DNA from: Agrococcus jejuensis
Lineage (GTDB): Bacteria > Actinomycetota > Actinomycetes > Actinomycetales > Microbacteriaceae
Assembly (NCBI RefSeq): GCF_900099705.1
Contig: NZ_LT629695.1
Span: 868,001-932,000, forward strand
Direction: 5' to 3'
DNA length: 64,000 bases
A program made the position numbers and the translations under genes. Positions within the stretch are counted from its first letter, which is position 1; every line of letters begins with the position of its first letter. Below are positions 53,594 to 64,000 of the stretch, piece after piece. The notes beneath the pieces are model-generated. The model was not told the origin of the DNA. It did not search any database and was given only the letters and a program-made list of their open reading frames with translations.

Positions 53594-55912
53594 TCACCGC
53601 TGGCGGCGCGTCCGCAGGCGCGCCCCCACCACCAGCATCAGGCCGAGCAGCATCGCGATGGCCGCGATGCCGCCGACGCCCGTCGTCTCCACGCCCGTCT
53701 GCGGCAGGGTCGCCGCGGCGGTCGTCGTGGCGGGTGCGTCGGCCTTCGGCGAGTCCGGCGTGACGGTGCCGGGCTGGCCCGGGCTCGTCTCGCCGGGCGT
53801 GCCCGGGTCGGTCGGCGTCGCCGGGGTTCCCGGGTCGGTCGGCGTCGTAGGCGTGCCAGGCTCGGTCGGCGTTCCGGGGTCGGTCGGCTCGCCAGCCGAG
53901 GTGGCGCAGTCGGCGCCGCTCGTGCTCGCATCCCCGAGGCCGCTGACGGCGGTGCCGCACAGCCCCACGGGCACACGGATCACGATGGGCAGGCCCATGC
54001 CCGAGCCGATGCCCTCGTCGCCGTCGGTCGACGTGCCGGGCGTGCCCGGCTCGACGCTCGACTCGACGACCGAGTCCTCGGTCGTGGCGTCGCCGCCCAC
54101 CGAGATGGCCGAGCCGCCGATCACGACAGGCGCCGCGGCGTCGACGGGCAGCTGGGTGCCGCTCGCCACGCCCTCGTCGCCCGACGTCGACGATCCCTGG
54201 CCCTCGCCGGAGGTCGTCGCGCTCGAGTCGGTGGATGCGCCAGTCGAGGTCGCCTCGCCGAGGCCGCTGACGGCGTTGCCGCCCACGGTCACGGGTGCGG
54301 CGGCATCGACGGGCGCCTGGGTGCCGGATGCGACGCCCTCGTCGCCCGAGGTGGTGCCGGCGTCGGCCGAGCCGGATGCGGAGGCACCCGTCACGGTCGT
54401 CGCACCCGTCGACGCCGCGTCGTCGCCGACCGAGATGGCGTTGCCGCCCACGGTCACGGGCGCCACGGCGTCGATCGGAGCCTGCGTACCCGAGAGCAAG
54501 CCCTCGGAGCCCGTGGTCGAGCCCGACGAGCCGGAGCTCGCCGTCGCGGCCGAACCGGTCGAGGCACCGCTCGTCGTCGCCTCGCCGAGACCGCTGATGG
54601 CGTTGCCACCCACGGTCACCGGCGCCACGGCGTCGATCGGAGCCTGCGTGCCCGAGGCCACGCCCTCGTCACCCGAGGTCGAGCCGGTGCCGCTCGCGCC
54701 GGACGCCGAAGCGCCCGTCACGGTCGTCGCACCCGTCGAGGTCGCGTCATCCGCGACCGAGATGGCATTGCCACCCACGGTCACGGGCGCCACGGCGTCG
54801 ATGGGCAGCTGCGAGCCCGAGAGCACGCTCTCGTCGCCCGAGGTCGAGCCGCCGGACCCGCCGGATGCCGAGGCACCCGTCGCGGTCGTCGAACCCGTCG
54901 AGGTCGCGTCATCCGCGACCGAGATGGCATTGCCACCCACGGTCACCGGTGCCACGGCGTCGATCGGCAGCTGGGTGCCAGAGGCCACGCCCTCGTCACC
55001 CGAGGTCGAGCCGCCAGCATCCGACGAGCCGGAGCTCGCAGCAGCAGCGGTCGTCGCATCCGACGACGTCGCGTCGCCGAGCACCGACACGGCGTTGCCG
55101 CCCGCGGTGATCGGTGCAGCGACGCCGACCGGCGCCTGCGTGCCAGAGGCCACGCCCTCCGAGCCGGAGGTCGTGCCCGCCGCATCCGACGAGCCGGAGC
55201 CCGCCGATGCCGCGGTCGTCGCACCCGACGACTCCGCGTCGCCCAGCACCGACACGGCGTTGCCGCCGACGGCCACCGGCGCGACGGCCGAGACCGGCGC
55301 CTGCGTGCCCGAGAGCACGCCCTCGTCACCCGAGGTCGTCCCCGACGCCGCGCCCGAGCCGGAGCCCGCCGCCGCAGCGGTCGCGGCGTCCGTCGACGAC
55401 GCATCGCCCAGCACCGAGACGGCATTGCCGCCCACGGCCACCGGCGCGGCGACCGCGACGGGAGCCTGCGTGCCCGAGGCCACGCCCTCCTCGCCGGAGG
55501 TCGTGCCCGCCGACGGCGCGGCCGCGGGTGCGACTGCCTCCGTCGCAGCGCCCGACGAGTCAGCGTCGCCCAGCACCGAGACGGCGTTGCCCGTCACGGT
55601 CACCGGCACGTCGACCGAGACGAGGGCCTGCGTGCCCGAGAGCACGCCGTCGAGCCCGGACGTGGTGTCGACCGAGGCCGACGGTGCCGCGGTCTGCTGC
55701 GACGTCGCGGCACCCGAGGTGCTCGCGTCGCCGCCGCCGATCGCGGTGCCCGTCACGGTGACGGGCAGCTGCACGGCGACGACGGCCTGGGATCCCGATC
55801 CCGTGCCCTCGACCCCCGTGGTGTCTGCGGCACTGGCGACTGCCGTGCCTGCGGCCCAGAGGCCGCCTGCGGTCGCTGCCAGCAGCAGCCCCCGCATCAC
55901 ATGCTTGTGCAT
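53594..55912 (-). CDS. Giant chaplin-like surface protein with 12 repeats and an LPXTG anchor
   Basis: A 772-aa exported protein. Signal peptide about residues 1-28, then twelve tandem repeats of about 50-60 residues with the core PVTVGGNAISVLGDA-S, which matches the chaplin fold (PVNVCGNxVNVVG). Repeats alternate with Gly/Ser/Ala linkers and a TSGDEGVASGTQAP spacer. Only the twelfth repeat keeps the chaplin cysteine pair (VPVGLCGTAVSG with ADCATS). A Pro/Thr linker and the sortase signal LPQTG with a hydrophobic tail and RTRRQR end follow. Chaplins assemble amyloid fibres on Streptomyces hyphae; here the role may be surface hydrophobicity or adhesion. AGAAGGG precedes ATG 55912. Confidence 0.87.
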   Translation of the reverse strand: MHKHVMRGLLLAATAGGLWAAGTAVASAADTTGVEGTGSGSQAVVAVQLPVTVTGTAIGGGDASTSGAATSQQTAAPSASVDTTSGLDGVLSGTQALVSVDVPVTVTGNAVSVLGDADSSGAATEAVAPAAAPSAGTTSGEEGVASGTQAPVAVAAPVAVGGNAVSVLGDASSTDAATAAAAGSGSGAASGTTSGDEGVLSGTQAPVSAVAPVAVGGNAVSVLGDAESSGATTAASAGSGSSDAAGTTSGSEGVASGTQAPVGVAAPITAGGNAVSVLGDATSSDATTAAAASSGSSDAGGSTSGDEGVASGTQLPIDAVAPVTVGGNAISVADDATSTGSTTATGASASGGSGGSTSGDESVLSGSQLPIDAVAPVTVGGNAISVADDATSTGATTVTGASASGASGTGSTSGDEGVASGTQAPIDAVAPVTVGGNAISGLGEATTSGASTGSAATASSGSSGSTTGSEGLLSGTQAPIDAVAPVTVGGNAISVGDDAASTGATTVTGASASGSADAGTTSGDEGVASGTQAPVDAAAPVTVGGNAVSGLGEATSTGASTDSSATTSGEGQGSSTSGDEGVASGTQLPVDAAAPVVIGGSAISVGGDATTEDSVVESSVEPGTPGTSTDGDEGIGSGMGLPIVIRVPVGLCGTAVSGLGDASTSGADCATSAGEPTDPGTPTEPGTPTTPTDPGTPATPTDPGTPGETSPGQPGTVTPDSPKADAPATTTAAATLPQTGVETTGVGGIAAIAMLLGLMLVVGARLRTRRQR

Positions 55913-55993
55913 GATGAAACCCTTCTGATGGATGGTCCGCGCATCCGGATGGATGCTCGGCGCGTGCCGCGAGTGCTCGCGGCAGCGCATCCG

Positions 55994-57067
55994 TCAGTCG
56001 GGGCTCGAGTCGTGCTCGCCGACCACCGAGGTGGGCAGTCGGTCGTCGTGGTCGCGCGTGACCGCGGATGCGGTGCGCGCGGGCTGGGAGTCGTGGGTCG
56101 CGTCGGCGACGGCGGTGGCGCCGACGCCCGGCGCGGCGACGGTGCCGAGCGGGCCGGCGTCGCGGGCGCCCGCGGGCGCGGGGTCGCCGGGTGCGGCGCG
56201 CGACGCGTCGACGGCAGGGGTGGGCAGCGCCACGGACGCCGAGTCGTCGGATGCGTCGGCATCGACCGCGAGCGCGGTCGCGGCACGCGCGGGCGCGCTC
56301 GCTCCCTGCGCGGCGCCCACGGAGGCGACGGCGTCGGACGCGGCGGCGGGCGGGACGTCGGCGGGCGGCGACGTCGGCAGCAGCGGCACGACGGCCTGCG
56401 GCGCGAGCGCCTCCACGACGGGCTCCGTCACCTGGCCGACGACGTCGACCGTGGTGCCGAGCGTGCCGTCGACGAGGTCGGTGACGGGCGTGAGCACCGC
56501 GTGCACCGGCGCGGTCGCGAGGCGGTCGACGAGCGGCACGGCGGCGAGCGTCGCGTCGAGCGCGTCGACGAGCGGGGCCGTCGCATCGGCGAGCGAGATC
56601 GTCTCCGCAGACGGCGCGGGGACGGGCGTCGCGGGGGTCGGCTCGACCGGCGCCGCCGGGGCGGCGGGCGCGGGCGCGGGAGCCGGAGCGGCGGGAACCG
56701 GAGCGGGCGCGGGCGACGCAGGCGCAGGTGCCACCGCATCCACGACCGGCTGCACGACCTGTTGCGCCACGGGCGTCGTCACGGCCGCAGCCGCCTGCCC
56801 GACACCCGCGAGGGTCGCGTCGAGCGCCTGATCGGTGGCGGAGACGGTGCTGCCGACCGTGCCGAGCACGCCGTCGAGCAGCGCGGGCGACCCGGCATCC
56901 GTCGCTCCCGAGTCCGCAGCGATCGCGACGCCTGAGCCGTCATCCGCCGATGCCGACGGTCCCCCGAGCGCGAGCCCGACGACGACGGCAGCGCCACCGG
57001 CGACGAGCGACCCGAGCAGCAGCCGCAGGGCGCGGGAGCGGAGGGCTTCGGCCCTCGACGCATCCAT
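55994..57067 (-). CDS. Exported Ala/Pro-rich protein upstream of the chaplin-like gene
   Basis: A 357-aa protein with a hydrophobic N-terminal signal/anchor (LLLGSLVAGGAAVVVGLALG, ending in ASADD). The mature part has two regions of valine/leucine-rich helices (LLDGVLGTVGSTVSATDQAL and LVDRLATAPVHAVLTPVTDL) around a PA-repeat stalk (PAPAPAAPAAP). It resembles secreted actinobacterial proteins next to chaplins, though not a family I can name. AAGGGGG precedes ATG 57067 by 7 nt. 81 bp separate it from the chaplin-like gene, so the two may be cotranscribed and act together. Confidence 0.72.
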   Translation of the reverse strand: MDASRAEALRSRALRLLLGSLVAGGAAVVVGLALGGPSASADDGSGVAIAADSGATDAGSPALLDGVLGTVGSTVSATDQALDATLAGVGQAAAAVTTPVAQQVVQPVVDAVAPAPASPAPAPVPAAPAPAPAPAAPAAPVEPTPATPVPAPSAETISLADATAPLVDALDATLAAVPLVDRLATAPVHAVLTPVTDLVDGTLGTTVDVVGQVTEPVVEALAPQAVVPLLPTSPPADVPPAAASDAVASVGAAQGASAPARAATALAVDADASDDSASVALPTPAVDASRAAPGDPAPAGARDAGPLGTVAAPGVGATAVADATHDSQPARTASAVTRDHDDRLPTSVVGEHDSSPD

Positions 57068-57202
57068 CGCTGTCCCCCTTCGGCAGTGCAACCAGGGGAC
57101 ACCTGAGGACGGTTCATGCGAAATGGGGTTGCGAGAATCCCTCGACGGGTCTACGCACGCACGCGTACGTCACGGGCGCCCGATCGGATTGCCCCAGACG
57201 AT

Positions 57203-57234
57203 GAACGCCGCCTCCCCGAGGGGAGACGGCGTTC
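57203..57234. terminator. argG terminator hairpin
   Basis: GAACGCCG and CGGCGTTC outer arms with CTCCCC/GGGGAG inner arms form a 14-bp stem with a single C-A mismatch, 19 nt beyond the argG stop. Confidence 0.8.
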
Positions 57235-57252
57235 GAACCCGAAGGAGGAGCG

Positions 57253-59934
<2,682 letters not shown>

Positions 59935-59947
59935 GACCTCAACGCTC

Positions 59948-60730
59948 CTAGGCGCCGGGCTGCACGACCCCGCGGTGCTCGACCGTGTAGCGGTAGTAGT
60001 CGGTGAGGGTGAGCTCGGATGCGGCCGCCTCGTCGATCACGATCGTCGCGTGACGGTGCAGCTGCAGCACCGATCCCGGCCACATCGACGACACGGGGCC
60101 CTCGACGATCTGCGCGATCGCGTGGGCCTTCGACGCCCCCTGCGCCACGAGCAGCGCGCGCTTCGCGTCGAGGATCGTGCCGAGGCCCTGCGTGAGGCAG
60201 TGCATCGGCACCTGGTCGAGGCTGTCGAAGAAGCGCGCGTTCGCCTCGCGCGTCGCGGGCGCGAGCGTCTTGACGCGCGTGCGGGATGCGAGCGACGACG
60301 TGGGCTCGTTGAAGCCGATGTGGCCGTTGCCGCCGATGCCGAGCAGCTGCACGTCGACGCCTCCCGCCGCGGCGATCTGCGCCTCGTAGTCGTCGGCGGC
60401 GGCGTCGAGGTCGGCGGCGAGGCCGTTCGGCACGCGCACGCGGGCCGCGTCGAGGCCGAGCGGCTGCACGACCTCGCGGTCGACGACCGCGTGGTACGAC
60501 TCGGGGTGGTCGTGGGCGATGCCCACGTACTCGTCGAGCGCGAACGCCGAGACGCGCGAGAGGTCGAGGCCCGCGTCGCGGCGCGCGGCGAGCGCACGGT
60601 ACGTCTCGAGCGGGCTCGAGCCGGTCGCGACGCCCAGCACCGCCTCGGGCTTCGCCGCGACGATCTCGGCGATCCGTCCGGCTGCGAACGCTCCGACCTC
60701 GACCGGTCCTGCGACGATCACGACTTCCAC
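59948..60730 (-). CDS. nagB: Glucosamine-6-phosphate deaminase NagB
   Basis: A 260-aa enzyme converting glucosamine-6-phosphate to fructose-6-phosphate and ammonia. It shows LGVATGSSPLETYRAL, SAFALDEYVGI with the catalytic aspartate, GIGGNGHIGFNEPTSS and LTQGLGTILDAKR. GTG 60730 lies within the end of the ROK kinase gene (13-nt overlap), with GGGGAG upstream. Last gene of the permease-nagZ-ROK-nagB operon. Confidence 0.95.
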   Translation of the reverse strand: MEVVIVAGPVEVGAFAAGRIAEIVAAKPEAVLGVATGSSPLETYRALAARRDAGLDLSRVSAFALDEYVGIAHDHPESYHAVVDREVVQPLGLDAARVRVPNGLAADLDAAADDYEAQIAAAGGVDVQLLGIGGNGHIGFNEPTSSLASRTRVKTLAPATREANARFFDSLDQVPMHCLTQGLGTILDAKRALLVAQGASKAHAIAQIVEGPVSSMWPGSVLQLHRHATIVIDEAAASELTLTDYYRYTVEHRGVVQPGA

Positions 60731-61623
60731 GCGCTGCTCCCCACGATCGCGGCCCCGACGGCGGCCGGCTGGCTGCCTGCTGGGACCATGTGCACCCTCG
60801 ACGGTATCGCCAACGCGGCGAGGAAGGGCGACGCCGCCGACCATGCGCCGAGGCGCTCGCGGATGCCGTCGAGCAACGGTGCGCCGAGGCCGCGCATGCC
60901 GCCACCGATGGCGACCGCGTCGACGTCGACCGTCAGCACGAGCATGCGCACGGCGTGCGCGAGCGCGTCGACGACGACGTGCCATTCGGCGGATGCGGTG
61001 GCCGAGCCCGAGCGGGCAGCCTCGAGCATGCGAGCGGCGGGCCACGGCTCGCCCCAGCGCTCGGCGAGCGCCCATCCGGCGGCGACGGTCTCGAGGCATC
61101 CCGTCTGCCCGCAGCGGCACACGGCGGTCGCGCCGGGCACGGGCACGTGGCCGATCTCGCCCGCGACGCCCGTCGCGCCGCGCCAGATGACGCCGTCGAG
61201 CAGCACGCCCGCGGCGATGCCGGTGCCGAGGCCCAGGTAGGCGAACGCATCCGCGTCGCTGCCGAGCAGGTGCCGAGCGCCGAGCGCGGCGGCGTTGACG
61301 TCGTTCTCGACGAGCACGCGCGTACCGAGCCGGTCGCCGACCGCGGCGCCGACGTCGAACGCGCCGAGGCCCAGGTGCACGGCGTTGCGGATGCGCGAGC
61401 GGTCGGCATCCACCTGGCCGGGGATGCCGAGGCCGACGCCCTCGAGGTCGCTCACGCCGATGCCGACGTCGCGCAGCACGAAGCGCGCGGCGGCGATGAC
61501 GGAGTCGACGACGCCCTCGCCGAGCTCGGTCGGCACCTGATGCTGACCGACGACGGCGCCGTCGGGCGCGAGCAGCACGGCGGCGGTCTTCGTGCCGCCC
61601 ACGTCGATGCCGAGGCGCATCAT
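60718..61623 (-). CDS. ROK-family sugar kinase, probable N-acetylglucosamine kinase
   Basis: A 301-aa ROK kinase. Phosphate-binding motif GIDVGGTKTAAV at the N-terminus, LGLGTGIAAGVLLDG, the catalytic-region GEIGHVPVPG, and the zinc motif CRCGQTGCLE. The lack of an N-terminal helix-turn-helix makes it a kinase rather than a NagC-type repressor. Its start overlaps the nagZ stop (ATGA), and the neighbours are nagZ and nagB, so phosphorylation of imported or NagZ-released GlcNAc is the likely job. Start ATG 61623; ATG 61620 is an in-frame alternative. Confidence 0.9.
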   Translation of the reverse strand: MMRLGIDVGGTKTAAVLLAPDGAVVGQHQVPTELGEGVVDSVIAAARFVLRDVGIGVSDLEGVGLGIPGQVDADRSRIRNAVHLGLGAFDVGAAVGDRLGTRVLVENDVNAAALGARHLLGSDADAFAYLGLGTGIAAGVLLDGVIWRGATGVAGEIGHVPVPGATAVCRCGQTGCLETVAAGWALAERWGEPWPAARMLEAARSGSATASAEWHVVVDALAHAVRMLVLTVDVDAVAIGGGMRGLGAPLLDGIRERLGAWSAASPFLAALAIPSRVHMVPAGSQPAAVGAAIVGSSAWKS

Positions 61624-63062
61624 GCGTGCTCGATCCAGCGGCGCACGGCGGCGCCGACGGCGGCGGACGCGCCGAACGTCGCGACGTCGGCGAGCTCGCC
61701 CGCCGACCAGCCGAGGTCGATCGCGAGCACGTCGTGGGTCGCACGCAGCCCGTCGATCGTCGCGCGCGACTCGGGCCCGCGCTCGAGGTCCTTGCCCACG
61801 ACCACGACGGGTCCGGGCTCGAGCGTCGGCACGGCGCCGGGCTCGACGACGGATGCGGCGAACGGGTCCCACGGCACGGCGCCGGCCGCGATGTTCGCGG
61901 CGCGCTCGATGCGCACCGTCGTCGTGAGCCGGTCGGCGCCGCGGAAGCGCCGCAGCCACTCGCGCGCGTGGTCGGAGAGCGCGAACGTCGACGCGATGCG
62001 GTCGAGCTCGCCCTCGTCGACGTCCGACAGCTCCGCGAACGGCAGCGGCGCGGGCGCGGATGCCGCCAGCGCGCGCACCCGTGCCGCGGCGTCGCGCACG
62101 CGCGCCTCCGGCAGCCGCCCCTCGGCGACCGCGGCGAGCACGGCCTCCTCGATCGCGTCCATGCCGTCGGGCCCCGTCGCGGTGCCGAGGCACAGCAGGT
62201 CGCAGCCGGCCGCGAGCGCGCGCACCGCGGCCTCGGGGATGCCGGTCTCGCCCGACGCGCCCGCCATGTCGAGCGCATCCGACACGATCACGCCATCGAA
62301 GCCGAGCTCGCCGCGCAGCAGCCCCTGCAGGATGCGCGACGACAGCGTCGCCGGCACGTCGTCGAGCGCCGGCAGCACGATGTGCGACGTCATGATCGTC
62401 GCCGCGCCAGCGGCGATCGCCGCGCGGAACGGCGCGAGCTCGCGCGCGTGCAGCAGCTCGACCGACGCGTGCACGACCGGCAGGCCGAGATGCGAGTCGA
62501 CGGCGGTGTCGCCGTGGCCCGGGAAGTGCTTCGCGCTCGTCGCGACGCCCGTCGCCTGCACGCCCTCGACCCACGCACCCACGTGCCGGGCGGCGAGGTC
62601 CGCATCCGCCCCGAACGAGCGGACGCCGATGACGGGGTTGCGCGGATCGACGTTGACGTCGGCCACGGGGCCGAACGTGAGAGTGCAGCCCGCGGCGCGC
62701 ACGTCGCGCCCCACGCGCTCCCCCACCGACCGCGTCCACGTCGTGTCGTCGGCGCGGCCCAGCACCGCCGAGCCCGCGTACGGGGCGCCGGTGGCGTAGT
62801 GGATGCGCGTGACGTCGCCGCCCTCCTCGTCGATCGCGACGATCGCATCCGGGCGCGCGGCCCGCACCGCGTCTGCGAGCGTGCGCACGGTCGCGGCATC
62901 GGGGGCGTTCTCGCCGTACAGGCACACCGAGGCGAGGCCGTCTGCGAGCCGCTCGGCGACCCAGGTCGGCAGCGTCAGCCCTGCGAACCCCGGAATGAGC
63001 GTGGCCCGCACGTCGTGCAGCAGGGGGCTCATCCCTGCAGCGCTCATCCCTGCAGCGCTCAT
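61620..63062 (-). CDS. nagZ: Beta-N-acetylhexosaminidase, GH3 (NagZ-type)
   Basis: A 480-aa GH3 enzyme that would cleave GlcNAc from chitin or peptidoglycan fragments. Motifs: IAIDEEGGDVTR, SAKHFPGHGDTAVDSH (the NagZ catalytic His loop) and VIVSDALDMAG with the nucleophile aspartate. A long C-terminal domain (about 130 residues) resembles the extra domain of Gram-positive NagZ. No signal peptide, so it acts on imported sugars. The start lies in a 15-nt tandem repeat giving three in-frame ATGs; the first, at 63062, overlaps the permease stop (ATGA). Confidence 0.93.
   Translation of the reverse strand: MSAAGMSAAGMSPLLHDVRATLIPGFAGLTLPTWVAERLADGLASVCLYGENAPDAATVRTLADAVRAARPDAIVAIDEEGGDVTRIHYATGAPYAGSAVLGRADDTTWTRSVGERVGRDVRAAGCTLTFGPVADVNVDPRNPVIGVRSFGADADLAARHVGAWVEGVQATGVATSAKHFPGHGDTAVDSHLGLPVVHASVELLHARELAPFRAAIAAGAATIMTSHIVLPALDDVPATLSSRILQGLLRGELGFDGVIVSDALDMAGASGETGIPEAAVRALAAGCDLLCLGTATGPDGMDAIEEAVLAAVAEGRLPEARVRDAAARVRALAASAPAPLPFAELSDVDEGELDRIASTFALSDHAREWLRRFRGADRLTTTVRIERAANIAAGAVPWDPFAASVVEPGAVPTLEPGPVVVVGKDLERGPESRATIDGLRATHDVLAIDLGWSAGELADVATFGASAAVGAAVRRWIEHA
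63032..63062 (-). repeat. Tandem 15-nt repeat carrying three nagZ start codons
   Basis: The minus strand repeats ATGAGCGCTGCAGGG twice, followed by ATGAGC, so the nagZ N-terminus reads MSAAGMSAAGMS. Any of ATG 63062, 63047 or 63032 may be used; slippage would change the N-terminus by five residues without a frameshift. Confidence 0.85.
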
Positions 63063-63910
63063 CCCTTCACCGCCCCGCTCACGAGGCCGCTCGTCATGCG
63101 TCCCTGCACGATGAGGAAGAAGATGACGACCGGGATGGCCATGAGCGTCGAGCCCGCCATGATCGCCGCCCAGTTCGTCGTGCCGTTGAGCGCGAGGAAC
63201 GTGCGCAGCCATACGGGCAGCGTCATGAGCTGCGGGTCGGTGTTGACGATGAGGGCGATGAGGAACTCGTTCCAGGCCTGGATGAACGCGAAGACGCCGG
63301 TGGCGACGAGGCCGGGCGCGAGCAGCGGGAAGGTGACGCGGAAGAACGCGCCGACGCGCGAGCAGCCGTCGATCATCGCCGCCTCCTCGAGCTCGATCGG
63401 CACGCCGTCGACGAAGCCGCGCAGCGTCCAGATCGTGAACGGCAGCACCGTCGCCGTGTAGACGAGCACGAGCGCGAGGATGGTGTTGAGCAGCTGCCAG
63501 CCGTCGAGCACGCGGTAGAGCGACACCATCATCGCCTCGAGCGGCAGCATCTGGATGACGAGGATCGCCACGATGAACATGCGGCGGCTCTTGAAGCGGA
63601 AGCGCGAGATCGCGACGGCCGCGAGGAACGCGAGCACCGCGGCGATGAGCACGGTCGCGGTCGTCGCGATGAGCGACGTGCCGAGCGCCGGCAGGAAGGG
63701 CGTGCGGCCCGGATCGAACAGCACGGTCTCGTAGTTGCGCAGCGTCCACGTCTCGGGCCACAGCTGCAGCGACGTCGAGCGCACCTCGGAGTTCGGCTGG
63801 AACGACGTCTTCACCATCCAGTACACGGGGAACACCGAGCAGACGAAGATCAGCACCGCGACGGCGCACCACAGCACCGTCATGCCGCGGTAGGCGGGCG
63901 AGCGCCTCAC
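63059..63910 (-). CDS. Sugar ABC transporter permease (CUT1, MalG-type)
   Basis: A 283-aa membrane permease with six hydrophobic segments. The EAA coupling loop reads EAAMIDGCSRVGAFFRVTFP, typical of the MalG/DasC/NgcG side of CUT1 importers. GTG 63910 overlaps the preceding permease stop (GTGA). Followed by nagZ, so chitobiose or GlcNAc oligomers are the likely cargo; the binding protein and the multi-sugar ATPase are not in the window. Confidence 0.92.
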   Translation of the reverse strand: MRRSPAYRGMTVLWCAVAVLIFVCSVFPVYWMVKTSFQPNSEVRSTSLQLWPETWTLRNYETVLFDPGRTPFLPALGTSLIATTATVLIAAVLAFLAAVAISRFRFKSRRMFIVAILVIQMLPLEAMMVSLYRVLDGWQLLNTILALVLVYTATVLPFTIWTLRGFVDGVPIELEEAAMIDGCSRVGAFFRVTFPLLAPGLVATGVFAFIQAWNEFLIALIVNTDPQLMTLPVWLRTFLALNGTTNWAAIMAGSTLMAIPVVIFFLIVQGRMTSGLVSGAVKG

Positions 63911-63999
63911 GAGTCCGCTCGCAGCATCCGGCGCACGAGCGCGATCGACGCGACCGAGATCGCCGCCATCGTGATGATCGCGAGCGCGCCGCCCTCGCC
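63907..63999 (-). CDS. Sugar ABC transporter permease (MalF-type), C-terminal end
   Basis: Only the last 30 codons are in the window (GEGGALAIITMAAISVASIA then LVRRMLRADS), a final hydrophobic segment with a basic tail, as in CUT1 MalF-type permeases. Its stop overlaps the start of the MalG-type gene (GTGA), supporting the pairing. The start lies beyond the window edge. Confidence 0.75.
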   Translation of the reverse strand, partial: GEGGALAIITMAAISVASIALVRRMLRADS

Positions 64000-64000
64000 G

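Noticed and set aside
60718..61623. NagC-type transcriptional repressor
   Set aside because: The ROK protein lacks the N-terminal helix-turn-helix; it begins directly at the kinase phosphate-binding motif.

Overview
The window is very GC-rich, gene-dense chromosomal DNA from an actinobacterium, most likely a member of Microbacteriaceae (Agrococcus or a close relative is a guess from overall gene content, not a proven assignment). The evidence: many GTG starts, 4-nt ATGA/GTGA operon overlaps, abundant leaderless promoters (TANNNT six or seven bases before the start codon), 11-bp PhoP-type direct repeats before pstS, a ppk1-mutT1 pair, an ImuA'/ImuB/DnaE2 SOS mutasome under actinobacterial LexA boxes, a ZTP riboswitch before glyA and a chaplin-like LPXTG surface protein. 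I see no insertion sequence, phage, CRISPR array or plasmid origin.

Layout. 0-6.3 kb: phosphate metabolism (end of ppk1, a MutT1-like enzyme, a lipoprotein, and the pstSCAB phosphate importer with PHO boxes and a long hairpin between pstS and pstC). 6.4-9.8 kb: a lipoprotein, a conserved protein, a secreted alpha/beta hydrolase, the first copy of a palindromic repeat family, and tRNA-Lys. 9.8-12.1 kb: a small protein, an SPFH protein and a membrane protein. 12.2-19.5 kb: a conserved glycan-type locus in three overlapping operons (GT2 glycosyltransferase, DUF2064 protein, methyltransferase; cytochrome-b-like protein, molybdopterin oxidoreductase, membrane protein; MTA-phosphorylase-like enzyme, sugar epimerase, GT-C-like membrane protein). 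19.6-25.2 kb: a lipoprotein behind 11-bp direct repeats, a flavin electron-transfer operon (FMN-binding lipoprotein, ApbE, NqrB/RnfD-reductase fusion) and an aldose epimerase. 25.3-30.3 kb: a membrane protein, a gamma-carbonic-anhydrase-like protein, the riboswitch-controlled glyA-folD operon and an MFS exporter. 30.4-31.9 kb: three consecutive leaderless genes built from DivIVA-type repeats.

32-39 kb: a GAF regulator with a tiny leaderless upstream ORF, acetaldehyde-type dehydrogenase plus DUF779 partner, a lipoprotein, purU and a succinate-semialdehyde-type dehydrogenase. 39.2-42.5 kb: a secreted nuclease with cell-wall-binding repeats. 42.6-51.65 kb: the SOS mutagenesis locus (dnaE2, imuB, imuA), interrupted by small genes and a protein with four repeated modules; two LexA boxes and two more copies of the palindromic repeat flank it. 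52-53.2 kb: malQ. 53.6-57.1 kb: a 12-repeat chaplin-like LPXTG protein and a partner secreted protein. 57.2-58.7 kb: argG. 58.7-64 kb: amino-sugar catabolism (nagA; convergent nagB, ROK kinase, nagZ and sugar ABC permeases running off the window end).

How parts work together: PhoP-type control probably links phosphate uptake and possibly the 19.6-kb lipoprotein; GlyA, FolD and PurU share one-carbon folate metabolism, with ZTP sensing on the first two; ImuA', ImuB and DnaE2 form the damage-induced mutasome; the permeases, NagZ, ROK kinase, NagB and NagA form a route from imported GlcNAc oligomers to fructose-6-phosphate. All calls rest on reading the sequence and family knowledge; no database search was run.
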